Part shown: positions 27,984 through 36,321 of the stretch, in pieces | Numbering within the stretch: the stretch's first letter is position 1 | How the letters are laid out: every line of letters begins with the position of its first letter | Origin: CAYWYR01 sp964462685 | Lineage (GTDB): Bacteria > Bacteroidota > Ignavibacteria > Kapaibacteriales > UBA2268 | Reading direction: 5' to 3' | NCBI GenBank assembly: GCA_964462685.1 | Contig: CAYWYR010000005.1 | Coordinates: forward strand, 62,001-126,000 | Length of the DNA: 64,000 nucleotides | Notes under the pieces: generated by a model | Databases searched by the model: none | The model's input: only the letters and a program-made list of their open reading frames with translations | What the model was told of the DNA's origin: nothing | Program-made: the position numbers and the translations under genes

Positions 27984-29585
27984 ATGAGTTCCACTTTTCC
28001 TAAGCTAACTAAAAACCAAATAAACAAGATAGAAAACTACGGTTCCAGAGTAAGTCTCGATAAGGGTTATTTGGTTTTTGAGAGCGGTAACTCCGATGCT
28101 GACTTCTATGTAGTTATATCCGGCATGATTGAAATATTTGATGAGGATGAGGAAAGAGAAAGGAGAATTGCCGAACACGGTAAAGGTGAATTCACTGGAG
28201 AGCTTGATATGCTCACCCACAGAAAAATCATGCTTAGCGGTAGGGTAGCGGAAAGCGGTGAATTCATTAAAGTCCCCCATAACAGATTTCAGGATATGAT
28301 ATCCGAACATTCCGATCTTGCCGATAAGCTCACCAGAGCTTACATCAATAGGCATAAAAAACTTATTTCTAAGAAGAATGCCGCTTTGGTACTTACCAGC
28401 AAAAAAGATGACCCGGATGGTTTGCGCATCGAGAGTTTTCTGAAGAGAAACGGCATCCCTCTGGAATCAAAAGTCGATAAATCTTTTGACAAGCCTGTGA
28501 TTTCCTCCAGCGATGGTAAAAAAAGGATCGAGAACCCCACAAATTTTCAGCTGGCTGATGATCTGGGTTTATTGGAGGTGATTGATCAAGATTCTATATA
28601 CGATGTAGTAATTGTCGGGGCTGGGCCAGCAGGGCTATCCGCTGCGGTCTATGCCGCCTCGGAAGGGCTTAACACGGTGGTACTGGAATCAATCGCACCG
28701 GGTGGCCAAGCGGGCACAAGTTCCAAAATTGAGAACTATCTCGGGTTCCCAACGGGTATAAGCGGTCAGGAATTAGCCGATAGAGCACAAGTGCAGGCCC
28801 AAAAGTTCGGAGCTATGATCGGATTGCCACATAAGGCGGATAATCTGGAATGCAGTGACTGGCCATATACTATCACGTGTGATGACGATTGTGATAATCT
28901 TTCCATAAAAGCGAAAGCAATTATAATCGCTAGTGGAGCTAACTACCGTAAACTTGATATCGAATCAGCGGAAGATTTTGATAACAAAGGTTGCTATTAT
29001 GCCGCTACCTCGCTGGAAGGGAATCTATGTAAAGGGGAGGAAGTAGTAGTTGTTGGCGGGGGCAACTCCGCAGGGCAGGCTGCAGTTTATCTGGCGCAAA
29101 GGGCGAAGAAAGTATATGTTTTGGTAAGGTCTGGCGGTCTGGTGGAATCGATGTCGGATTATCTCAGTGACAGGATCGATGCATCAGATAAAATTGAATT
29201 ACTGATAAATACCGAAATTATTCGATTGGAAGGTAAAGACAGTCTTGAGAAAGTAACGTGGCGAAATAACAGGTCAGGAAATGAAGAAACAAAGAATATC
29301 CGAAGATTATTTTTAATGATTGGCGCAAAGCCTAATTCAGATTGGCTTGAAGGTAGCCTGGAATTAGATAAAAACGGTTTTGTATGTACCGATCAGGGGA
29401 TTAACAATAAAGAGTTATTTGAAGGCAGAGACCCCTATCATTTAGAAACATCACTGCCCGGAGTGTTTGCTGTGGGGGATATAAGAAGCGAATCTATAAA
29501 GCGAGTTGCATCCGCAGTTGGAGAAGGTTCAGTTGCCGTTGGGTTCGTTCACAAATGGCTTAAAAGCAAAAGAGATAGCAATTGA
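27984..29585 (+). CDS. Cyclic-nucleotide-binding domain fused to TrxR-like flavoprotein
   Basis: Residues 10-130 form a cNMP-binding beta-roll (LVFESGNSDADFYVVISGMIEIF, GEFTGELDMLT). A linker of about 70 residues follows. Residues 205-530 form a two-domain FAD/NAD(P)H oxidoreductase of the thioredoxin-reductase type: VVIVGAGPAGLSAAVYA for FAD, VVVVGGGNSAGQAAVYLA for NAD(P)H and GVFAVGDIRS for FAD closure. The CxxC redox pair expected before the NAD(P)H domain is replaced by CYYAAT, so it cannot reduce thioredoxin in the normal way. Proteins of this domain order are known, but their substrates are unclear. Confidence 0.88.
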   Translation: MSSTFPKLTKNQINKIENYGSRVSLDKGYLVFESGNSDADFYVVISGMIEIFDEDEERERRIAEHGKGEFTGELDMLTHRKIMLSGRVAESGEFIKVPHNRFQDMISEHSDLADKLTRAYINRHKKLISKKNAALVLTSKKDDPDGLRIESFLKRNGIPLESKVDKSFDKPVISSSDGKKRIENPTNFQLADDLGLLEVIDQDSIYDVVIVGAGPAGLSAAVYAASEGLNTVVLESIAPGGQAGTSSKIENYLGFPTGISGQELADRAQVQAQKFGAMIGLPHKADNLECSDWPYTITCDDDCDNLSIKAKAIIIASGANYRKLDIESAEDFDNKGCYYAATSLEGNLCKGEEVVVVGGGNSAGQAAVYLAQRAKKVYVLVRSGGLVESMSDYLSDRIDASDKIELLINTEIIRLEGKDSLEKVTWRNNRSGNEETKNIRRLFLMIGAKPNSDWLEGSLELDKNGFVCTDQGINNKELFEGRDPYHLETSLPGVFAVGDIRSESIKRVASAVGEGSVAVGFVHKWLKSKRDSN

Positions 29586-29608
29586 GAAAGTATATTTATT
29601 ACGATTAG

Positions 29609-30124
29609 TTATTTCACATCATTCAGTAAACTAAGATTCTTGGTTTTATCTAAACCGTGGATGACATGCATATCGCCGGTGGTTTCCATAACTATAAAAT
29701 CGACTTCATCCATATTTTCAAGATTATTATGCCTTAATCTGCTATAAACCTCATCTTTTCTTACCCTGCTTTTTTTCATATTATCTTCCATAAATCTCCC
29801 ATCAGCAAATAACAATACAGGGCTGCTTGTGATAATATCTTTAAAGCTTTTTGATCTGTAAGAAATAAAAGTTATTATATACTGCAGGAAGATCAGAATT
29901 GCCATGCATGTAACACCTTCCGATACCGCGATACTGCTACTAAGTGCGGTAGAAGCAAGTACAGAACCCAAGGCTACGGTAACCACAAAATCAAACGCGT
30001 TCATCTTGGAAAGCGTACGCTTACCTGATACCCTCAAAAGTATCACCACCGCTATATAGCCGCTTACCGACATAATAAGGACTTTCAAAATCTTATCCCA
30101 ACCTGAAAACAGTATATCTTCCAT
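29609..30124 (-). CDS. DUF421 (YetF-like) membrane protein
   Basis: The 171-residue protein has three predicted transmembrane segments (KVLIMSVSGYIAVVILL, FVVTVALGSVLASTAL, VTCMAILIFLQYIITFISY). A cytoplasmic domain with VLLFADGRFMEDNMKKSRVRKDEVYSRLRHN follows, the signature of DUF421 proteins. Related B. subtilis proteins act in spores or the envelope; the function here is unknown. It may be co-transcribed with coaBC (55 bp between them). Confidence 0.88.
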   Translation of the reverse strand: MEDILFSGWDKILKVLIMSVSGYIAVVILLRVSGKRTLSKMNAFDFVVTVALGSVLASTALSSSIAVSEGVTCMAILIFLQYIITFISYRSKSFKDIITSSPVLLFADGRFMEDNMKKSRVRKDEVYSRLRHNNLENMDEVDFIVMETTGDMHVIHGLDKTKNLSLLNDVK

Positions 30125-30178
30125 TCCTTTTTCCCTTTATTTATAAATAAAATCGAAAAAGTGGATAGAAAATTATAT

Positions 30179-31423
30179 TTATGATGATAAATACTGTATT
30201 ACTTTTTGCGCGCTTTCAGCTTTACTTATCAATCCCTGCTCAGTAATAACTACTTTTCCTTCCTTTTTATAAACGAAAATCAGATTATTGGTATCACTGC
30301 CGATTCCAGTATCACTTCCGATAAGATTGAGGCAAATAAGATCGCAACCCTTTTTTTCAAGTTTGGCTTTAGCGTATTTTATTGCTTGAACTTTCGGCTC
30401 TGATTCAAGTGCGAAACCGATAACTTTTTTATTTGCTTTATCTTGGTTCTTCTTTTGACAGATACTTTTAAGAATATCAGGATTCTCGATAAGTTTCAGA
30501 TCAGAAAAGTCGTGTTTTCCCTTTTTGAGTTTGCCGTCATTTTTTTCAGGCCTATAATCAGCTACGGCGGCGGCCATTATAAAATTATCTGCCCAGTCAT
30601 AATTTTGGTCTGATACTTTCATCATATCCATTGCGGATATTACTTCGATAATCTCAATATTTTGAGAAATCCTGTTTTTGATATTGCTATCGATAGGGCC
30701 GAGAACAAGCTTTACCTGCCACCCAGCTTGTGCGGCTGCATTTGCAAGCTCCACGCCCATCTTCCCAGTGGAATGATTGGATAAGTATCTAACATCATCA
30801 ATGTTTTCTCGTGTAGGGCCGGCGGTTATTAAAAGATTCCCTTCATGATTCCCAGCCATTAAAATATCAGCTATATGCTTAACCAAAGTTTCGGGTTCAG
30901 GTAACCTACCTTTTCCTATAATACCTGAAGAGAGTTCGCCTTCCTCTGGCTCGATAATATAGGTGCCGTGGCCCTGGATTTTATCAATGTTGGATTGTGT
31001 AGCTGGATGTTCATACATATCATGATCCATCGCTGGCGCTACAATGGCTTTTTTCTCTCTAGGCAAAGCAACATACAAAGCGGCTACGGTATTGTCGCAG
31101 TTCCCGCTTGCAAGCCTTGAAAGCGTAGTAGCCGAAGCCGGGGCGATAAGATAAGCATCACACCAATGTGCGAGATGGATATGCCACGCTCCGTCCTTAT
31201 AGATATTCTCATCGAATATCTCATCTGCTACCTGATGCCTTGATAGATTGATAAGTACATCTTTAGTAACAAACTTACTTGCCGAAGGAGTCATGGCTAC
31301 TTTTACCTCGGCACCCGCCCTAATCAGCTCCCTAACCACTATAGGAGCTTTATAGGCGGATATAGAACCGGTTATCCCCAAAAGGATTTTTTTACCACTA
31401 AGACTTTTTTTGTTGTTTTCCAT
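30179..31423 (-). CDS. coaBC: Bifunctional CoaBC (PPC synthetase/decarboxylase)
   Basis: CoaBC joins cysteine to 4'-phosphopantothenate (CoaB) and decarboxylates the product (CoaC) in coenzyme A synthesis. The N-terminal flavodoxin-like CoaC half shows GITGSISAYKAP and the PASATTLSRLASGNCDN FMN region. The catalytic His is expected in IHLAHW, and the substrate clamp is around PAMDHDMYEHPATQ. The C-terminal CoaB half shows ITAGPTREN, RYLSNHSTGKMG and MAAAVADYRP. At 414 residues it is full length. Confidence 0.95.
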   Translation of the reverse strand: MENNKKSLSGKKILLGITGSISAYKAPIVVRELIRAGAEVKVAMTPSASKFVTKDVLINLSRHQVADEIFDENIYKDGAWHIHLAHWCDAYLIAPASATTLSRLASGNCDNTVAALYVALPREKKAIVAPAMDHDMYEHPATQSNIDKIQGHGTYIIEPEEGELSSGIIGKGRLPEPETLVKHIADILMAGNHEGNLLITAGPTRENIDDVRYLSNHSTGKMGVELANAAAQAGWQVKLVLGPIDSNIKNRISQNIEIIEVISAMDMMKVSDQNYDWADNFIMAAAVADYRPEKNDGKLKKGKHDFSDLKLIENPDILKSICQKKNQDKANKKVIGFALESEPKVQAIKYAKAKLEKKGCDLICLNLIGSDTGIGSDTNNLIFVYKKEGKVVITEQGLISKAESAQKVIQYLSS

Positions 31424-31577
31424 ACTCTTGATCTCAGCAAATCCTGAGCCATATCAGCAAACATGTTGTTTCTTTAAGCGTAAATTACCAATCAATGTAT
31501 AAATTTGAGCTTATCGATTCAGCAGATTGCTGATAAAATTATATTTTGGCTTATACAATAGCTTCATCTGATATTAT

Positions 31578-32525
31578 ATGAAAATCAACTGGAAAAAGGT
31601 TTGGAATGTCATTATCGGCAAACAGGAAAAAAAGCCTGAAACCACATCCGAAAAGATAAAGTCTTTCCTGCTTACTCTTGTGTGGGCTCTAACTGTGGTA
31701 ACGATCATTAACGGGCTGCTATTAGCATCGTTTGTAGTGCCAACTGGATCAATGGAACGAACTGTTCTGGCTGGAGACTTCCTGTTCGTCAACAAATTCA
31801 AATACGGCCCATCCACCCCGCAGATTATTCCCTTCTTTAATATCCCTTTGCCGTATTACAAATTCCCTGGCCCGTCGGATCCTGAAAAAGGCGATATTAT
31901 CGTTTTCGTTTACCCGGGTGATAGAGAAGAGCTCGAATCAGACGAGTTTACATACTATCTAAAAAGATGTATAGCAACCGCAGGTGATTCGTTAAAGATT
32001 ATCGGCAATACCGCTTATGTTAACGGTGTAAAAGAGGATTTTCCACCAACAGGGCAAAGAGGGGAGTTGCGCCCCGGTATGATGTTCCCTGGAGATAAAC
32101 CTTGGACACTTCATGATTTCGGTCCTGTTTACATACCTAAAGAGGGGGATATGCTACAGATCAATGCTGATAACTATAATATTTACCGCATGCTTATACG
32201 TCGCGAGGGGCATGACGTGGATTATAGAAACGGCAGCCTTTATGTGGACGGCATCGCCACCAATACATATACCGTAGAGCGTAATTATTGCTGGGCTATG
32301 GGTGATAACCGTGATAATTCCGCCGATAGCCGTTCCTGGGGTTTTGTGCCGTGGGATAATGTAGTCGGCACACCAATGATGATATACTGGTCCTGGCCGC
32401 CAGATGTTGATACCCAGGAAAGCACGGGATTCGATAGATACGGTAATCCTATTTACAAACAAAACACGTTTGGCGATAAGATATCTAATATCAGATGGGA
32501 TAGGATTTTTACCATTCCTGAATAA
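31578..32525 (+). CDS. lepB: Signal peptidase I
   Basis: A membrane serine protease that removes signal peptides from exported proteins. One N-terminal transmembrane helix (LLTLVWALTVVTIINGLLLASFVV) precedes box B PTGSMERTV with the catalytic Ser near 58. The Lys general base follows in YYLKRCIATAGD near 130, then box E MGDNRDNSADSRSWG. A 50-residue insertion between the conserved boxes is typical of Bacteroidota enzymes. It heads a run of lepB, mazG-like and glycosyltransferase genes, the latter two overlapping. Confidence 0.95.
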   Translation: MKINWKKVWNVIIGKQEKKPETTSEKIKSFLLTLVWALTVVTIINGLLLASFVVPTGSMERTVLAGDFLFVNKFKYGPSTPQIIPFFNIPLPYYKFPGPSDPEKGDIIVFVYPGDREELESDEFTYYLKRCIATAGDSLKIIGNTAYVNGVKEDFPPTGQRGELRPGMMFPGDKPWTLHDFGPVYIPKEGDMLQINADNYNIYRMLIRREGHDVDYRNGSLYVDGIATNTYTVERNYCWAMGDNRDNSADSRSWGFVPWDNVVGTPMMIYWSWPPDVDTQESTGFDRYGNPIYKQNTFGDKISNIRWDRIFTIPE

Positions 32526-32536
32526 ACAAAATTGAA

Positions 32537-32896
32537 ATGATGAACAGTAACAAAGCGGATATATCAAAGCTGCTGACTGATGTGGAAGTCGGGCTAGCAA
32601 AAATACAAAAGGGATTTGATTCATATCAGAACGCATACTTCGAAAAGCGTACCCCGGAATTTTTCTGTCTAGAGCTCAACGGCGAGGCTGGGGAGCTTGC
32701 CAATATCGAAAAGAAGCGATGGAAAGGCAGGGATATAGATGAAGCGATGTTCGCCGATGAAGCAGCTGACGTGCTAATTGCCCTAATGAACTACTCCAAT
32801 GCCAGAGGTGTTGATTTGGCTGAGGCAGTATCTAAAAAGCTTCAGAAAATCGAGGGCAAACGGAAAAAAATGGCAGATGAAGGTAAGGCTTACTGA
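32537..32896 (+). CDS. MazG-like nucleotide pyrophosphohydrolase
   Basis: The 119-residue all-alpha protein has the MazG/all-alpha NTP-PPase metal site: LELNGEAGELAN (two Glu), a Lys/Arg segment KKRWKG, then DEAADVLIALMNY with Glu and Asp. Such enzymes hydrolyse NTP or dNTP to NMP and pyrophosphate, often as house-cleaning. It starts 11 bp after lepB and overlaps the next gene by one base (TGATG). Confidence 0.85.
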   Translation: MMNSNKADISKLLTDVEVGLAKIQKGFDSYQNAYFEKRTPEFFCLELNGEAGELANIEKKRWKGRDIDEAMFADEAADVLIALMNYSNARGVDLAEAVSKKLQKIEGKRKKMADEGKAY

Positions 32897-33696
32897 TGCC
32901 ATTAAAATTATCGGTTGCATACATTACAAGGGATGAAGAGAAAAGGCTCCCTCAATCCTTAGAGGCTATAAAGTCTATAGCTGATGAGATAGTAGTGGTT
33001 GATAGCGGCTCCACCGATAATACAATACCTATGGCAAAAGCCTACGGTTGTATCGTAATCAGCAGAAACTGGACAGGCTACGGTAATCAGAAAAACGCCG
33101 CCCTTGATGCCTGCAGCGGTGATATAATCCTATCCTTGGATGCTGATGAACTGCCTGATAGAGACCTAATAGCCTCTATAGCCGGCATTAAGGAAATGCC
33201 GCTTGAATCTTTATCCGATGGCTATAAGATCAAACGAAAATCATTCTTTCTCGGAAAAAAGCTCGAGTATTCCTGGCAGCCGGATGTGCATCTCAGGTTA
33301 GTAAAGAAGGGTGCAAAAGCTAGTTGGTCAGACAGTGCCGTTCATGAGAAACTTATTTTAGAAAGCCATAGCATTAATGAGCTCAAAGGCTTTTTGAATC
33401 ATTATACTTATTCATCCATTTCCCACCAAATGGCAAAAATGAATGATTACGCACTTCTTTCAGCTAAGCAAATGTACAAGAACGGTAAAAAGCCGATTGG
33501 TAGGGGAGCTCTTGTTTTCCGTACGATATGGCGATTTAAAAAGCAGTATTTCTTAAAACGAGGCTTTCTCGATGGCTACCCAGGGCTTATAGCTTCCATG
33601 GGCGAGACAGTCTATTCTTATCTTAAATATGCCTACCTGTATGAACTCCACCAGAAAAGCGACCGCCAAAAGGTAAACCAGGTTCAGACCTTCTAA
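32896..33696 (+). CDS. Family 2 glycosyltransferase (WaaE/KdtX-like)
   Basis: A GT-A fold inverting glycosyltransferase. SVAYITRDEEKRLPQSLEAI binds the nucleotide, VVVDSGSTDNT and the DxD-type LSLDADELPD bind the metal-sugar, and the C-terminal region has the WaaE-like LRLVKKGAKASW and VHEKL motif. WaaE-type enzymes add glucose to the lipopolysaccharide core. Length is 266 residues. Its ATG overlaps the MazG-like stop, so the genes are translationally coupled. A role in lipopolysaccharide or surface glycan synthesis is inferred. Confidence 0.88.
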   Translation: MPLKLSVAYITRDEEKRLPQSLEAIKSIADEIVVVDSGSTDNTIPMAKAYGCIVISRNWTGYGNQKNAALDACSGDIILSLDADELPDRDLIASIAGIKEMPLESLSDGYKIKRKSFFLGKKLEYSWQPDVHLRLVKKGAKASWSDSAVHEKLILESHSINELKGFLNHYTYSSISHQMAKMNDYALLSAKQMYKNGKKPIGRGALVFRTIWRFKKQYFLKRGFLDGYPGLIASMGETVYSYLKYAYLYELHQKSDRQKVNQVQTF

Positions 33697-33711
33697 GATT
33701 TCATAATAGCG

Positions 33712-33742
33712 TTCGATTAATGCTTAATTCTATGTAAATTTG
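33712..33742 (+). promoter_or_regulatory. Bacteroidota-type promoter of AAA ATPase gene
   Basis: TAAATTTG (33735-33742) matches the TAnnTTTG -7 element. TTCG 19 bp upstream is a weak -33. It is 26 bp before the start codon. Confidence 0.45.
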
Positions 33743-33768
33743 CAATCCCACTGCAATATTACATAGAA

Positions 33769-34919
33769 ATGAGCATGATAAATCGAAAACTTAGCGACTT
33801 AGCTACAAAATTGATAGCTCAATTTCCCTCTGTTATCATTACTGGGCCAAGGCAGAGCGGAAAAACTACTCTTATCAAAGAAACATTTACAGATTATCAA
33901 TACTTTAACTTAGATAATCCTGATACGAGGTTGATTGCTACATCTGACCCGAGAAGTCTTTTTACAGAAAACAAAATCATCATTGATGAAGCCCAGCGAG
34001 TTCCAGAACTCTTTTCCTATTTTCAGACTTATCTGGATACTGGAAAGCACAGTCTGATTATTTCAGGTAGCAATCAGTTTTCCCTTAACCAGAACATATC
34101 CCAGTCTTTAGCAGGAAGAACTGCGATGCTAAAACTGCTGCCTTTATCTTATCAGGAGCTCAAAACCGAGTATGCTATATCAGATATAAATGATCTTATC
34201 CTAAAAGGATTCTATCCAGCTATACATCATAAAAAGCAAAACCCGAGTATAGCTTATAGGTCATATTATGAAACTTACCTTCAAAAGGATGTTAGGCAAC
34301 TCGCTAGGGTATTAGATTTAAGGCTATTCCAACGGTTTGTAATAACTCTTGCCGGCCGTGTAGGTAGTTTGCTAAACCTTTCCTCTGTCAGTAATGATGT
34401 CGGGGTGTCGCTTAATACCGCTAAAAAATGGCTCTCAGTTCTGGAAGCTTCTTATATCTTTTTTAGATTGCAGCCATATATAGTAATATCGGCAAACGTT
34501 GGGTGAAAAGCCCAAAACTCTATGTTTATGATACGGGTTTACTTTGCTATCTGCTAGGAATAGAAGACAAATCCCAACTTGAAAGAGATCCTTTATACGG
34601 TTCAATATTCGAAAACCTAATAATAAACGAATTATTAAAATCGCGATTCAATAAAGGTATGGATAGTAACGGATATTTTTTAAGAGATAGTAATGGATTG
34701 GAATTGGATTATATCATCCCATCGCGTAGGGCAAGCTCAGCCTATGAGTTTAAATCGTCAATGACTTATAATAAATCCTTTTCCAAGGCATTAGACAGCT
34801 ATACCAATTACGACCAACTAAATATCAAAGATAAATACATTGTCTATAGGGGTGAAACTATTCAAGGTCCCAATAATATAAAGATTCTCAATATATTCGA
34901 TTTTCTATCAGAACTATAA
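33769..34919 (+). pseudogene. Frameshifted DUF4143 AAA ATPase
   Basis: Two adjacent frames together encode one full-length DUF4143 ATPase. The first (33769-34506) has Walker A TGPRQSGKTT, Walker B KIIIDEAQRVPE, sensor ISGSNQF, SLAGRTAML and a winged-helix segment. It runs out of frame after LQPY. The second (GTG 34503 to 34919) resumes with VKSPKLYVYDTGLLCYLLGI and the DUF4143 nuclease-like end. The family normally reads LQPYY-N-GKR-VKSPK without a break. Reading the +1-shifted frame through 34475-34500 gives SNIGKRWVKSPK. A single missing base near 34475-34484 explains it. It may be a pseudogene, a strain variant or a sequencing error. Confidence 0.85.
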
Positions 34920-34931
34920 GAATATATTTAT

Positions 34932-35786
34932 TTACCTAATAAGAAATGAAGCTCCTGCATTGAAAAAGATATGTTCCGAATTAGTTACTTCAAATTTGCT
35001 CAGATCAAACCTCCTTGCTGCTTGCAAATCAACCTGAATCCGTTCCGTAGGCCTATACCATACCGCCAGATTTATACCCGTAAAGATATCCCAGGTTTCT
35101 TTAGTGGCCACAAGTATAGGCTCCGGAGCGTTCGAAAAAAACTCTGCTTGGTTGAGAGCAAAACTGCTCCATGATTCTAAAAGCCATCCGAAGTCGCTAA
35201 ATGGGGAGTGTTCTACGGCTATATGAAAATCTGTTTGATGCCGTGATTCAAACCTCAAATCAATAAAACTAAACCTAAGATTTGAGGATAAAGCCCACTC
35301 ACTATCCAGTTTAGAGGTGTGGAGAAGAGATATATTCTGAACCGGATCTATAAAATCGTTACCCAAAAAGGCCGGCAATCCTAAATTAAGTTCAGTACTC
35401 AGTATTTGATTCGATGATTCAAACAGATTGATCTTTGCACCAAGCTGGCTTATATTCTGATAAATATCTTCATCATTTTCCTGGGCTGATGCAAGTATAG
35501 TAGATCTGTTATCACCTAGTAATACACCCCAACCTATACCAAACCTAAGCTCTACCTTTTCACCTATACCGTATTTAATAGTGTTGAGTGATGGTTCTAT
35601 TGTATAGACATTAAGTTCATTTTGATCGTCGAATAAAGCACTTTGCACTCCTATTTCTACGATAAGAGAACCCGGGTCGATAATCTGCGGGTTATTATAA
35701 AAGCCTGGCCTGTCAGGTATCAGATCGGATGTGAATGCCGCAAGCGAACAAGTAATACCCAAAAACATCATTAAAATAAATTTCAT
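34932..35786 (-). CDS. Outer-membrane beta-barrel (PF13557-like) protein
   Basis: The 284-residue protein has a signal peptide (FILMMFLGITCSLAAF). The start of the mature part, IPDRPGFYNNPQIIDPGSLIVEIG, and the paired YTIEPSLNTIKYGIGEKVELRFGIGW are typical of the transporter/MetA-pathway family of outer-membrane barrels (PF13557). It ends with a barrel-like strand, FFNAGASFLIR. It lies 10 bp after the exported RidA gene and probably belongs to the same operon. Confidence 0.65.
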   Translation of the reverse strand: MKFILMMFLGITCSLAAFTSDLIPDRPGFYNNPQIIDPGSLIVEIGVQSALFDDQNELNVYTIEPSLNTIKYGIGEKVELRFGIGWGVLLGDNRSTILASAQENDEDIYQNISQLGAKINLFESSNQILSTELNLGLPAFLGNDFIDPVQNISLLHTSKLDSEWALSSNLRFSFIDLRFESRHQTDFHIAVEHSPFSDFGWLLESWSSFALNQAEFFSNAPEPILVATKETWDIFTGINLAVWYRPTERIQVDLQAARRFDLSKFEVTNSEHIFFNAGASFLIR

Positions 35787-35796
35787 AGAATCCTTA

Positions 35797-36321
35797 TTAC
35801 TTTAAAGCGATAATACTTATTTCAACCTGTGCGCCCATCGGTAACTGGGCTACCCCAACTGTTTCCCGAGCCGGTTTTATACTGCCGAAATATTCAGCAT
35901 ATACCTTATTCATTTCTTTATAGTCCGACAAATCAGCCATATAGATAGTTACCTTTACCACATCGGAAAGTTCAAATCCAGCTTCGTCCAATATCGCTGA
36001 GTGATTATCCATAATCCGTACCGTCTGCTGGCTTATTGTTCCCTTAGTCAGTTCACCCGTCATGGGGTCGATTGCTATCTGCCCACTTACATATAGGGTG
36101 TTGCCAGCAAGAACAGCCTGGGAGTACGGCCCAATCGCCGCAGGCGCATTATCTGTATAGATCAAGGTTTTGGATATTCCGATATCAACCGAGGAAACGG
36201 TGTCCTTCAAAGATAATTTATTATGCTCATCATCAACTTGCTCTTCCATACAGGATACAAGCCTTATCATACCGAGAACGATAATGGCGGTAAGCAATAC
36301 TCTTGTTGTACTCTTTTTCAT
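35797..36321 (-). CDS. Exported lipoprotein RidA (enamine/imine deaminase)
   Basis: RidA proteins hydrolyse reactive 2-aminoacrylate and related imines released by PLP enzymes. Residues 50-174 form a full RidA domain: AAIGPYSQAVLAGNTLYVSGQI, the catalytic Arg in PARETVGVAQLPMGA, and a C-terminal EISIIA. Residues 1-25 form a lipoprotein signal with lipobox LVSC. This predicts a periplasmic, membrane-anchored RidA, which is uncommon. Its ATG overlaps the stop of the preceding PLP enzyme gene by 4 bp (ATGA). Confidence 0.88.
   Translation of the reverse strand: MKKSTTRVLLTAIIVLGMIRLVSCMEEQVDDEHNKLSLKDTVSSVDIGISKTLIYTDNAPAAIGPYSQAVLAGNTLYVSGQIAIDPMTGELTKGTISQQTVRIMDNHSAILDEAGFELSDVVKVTIYMADLSDYKEMNKVYAEYFGSIKPARETVGVAQLPMGAQVEISIIALK

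Noticed and set aside
34503..34919. Independent small DUF4143 protein
   Set aside because: It lacks any ATPase part, starts at a GTG in the middle of a conserved segment and completes the broken upstream frame.
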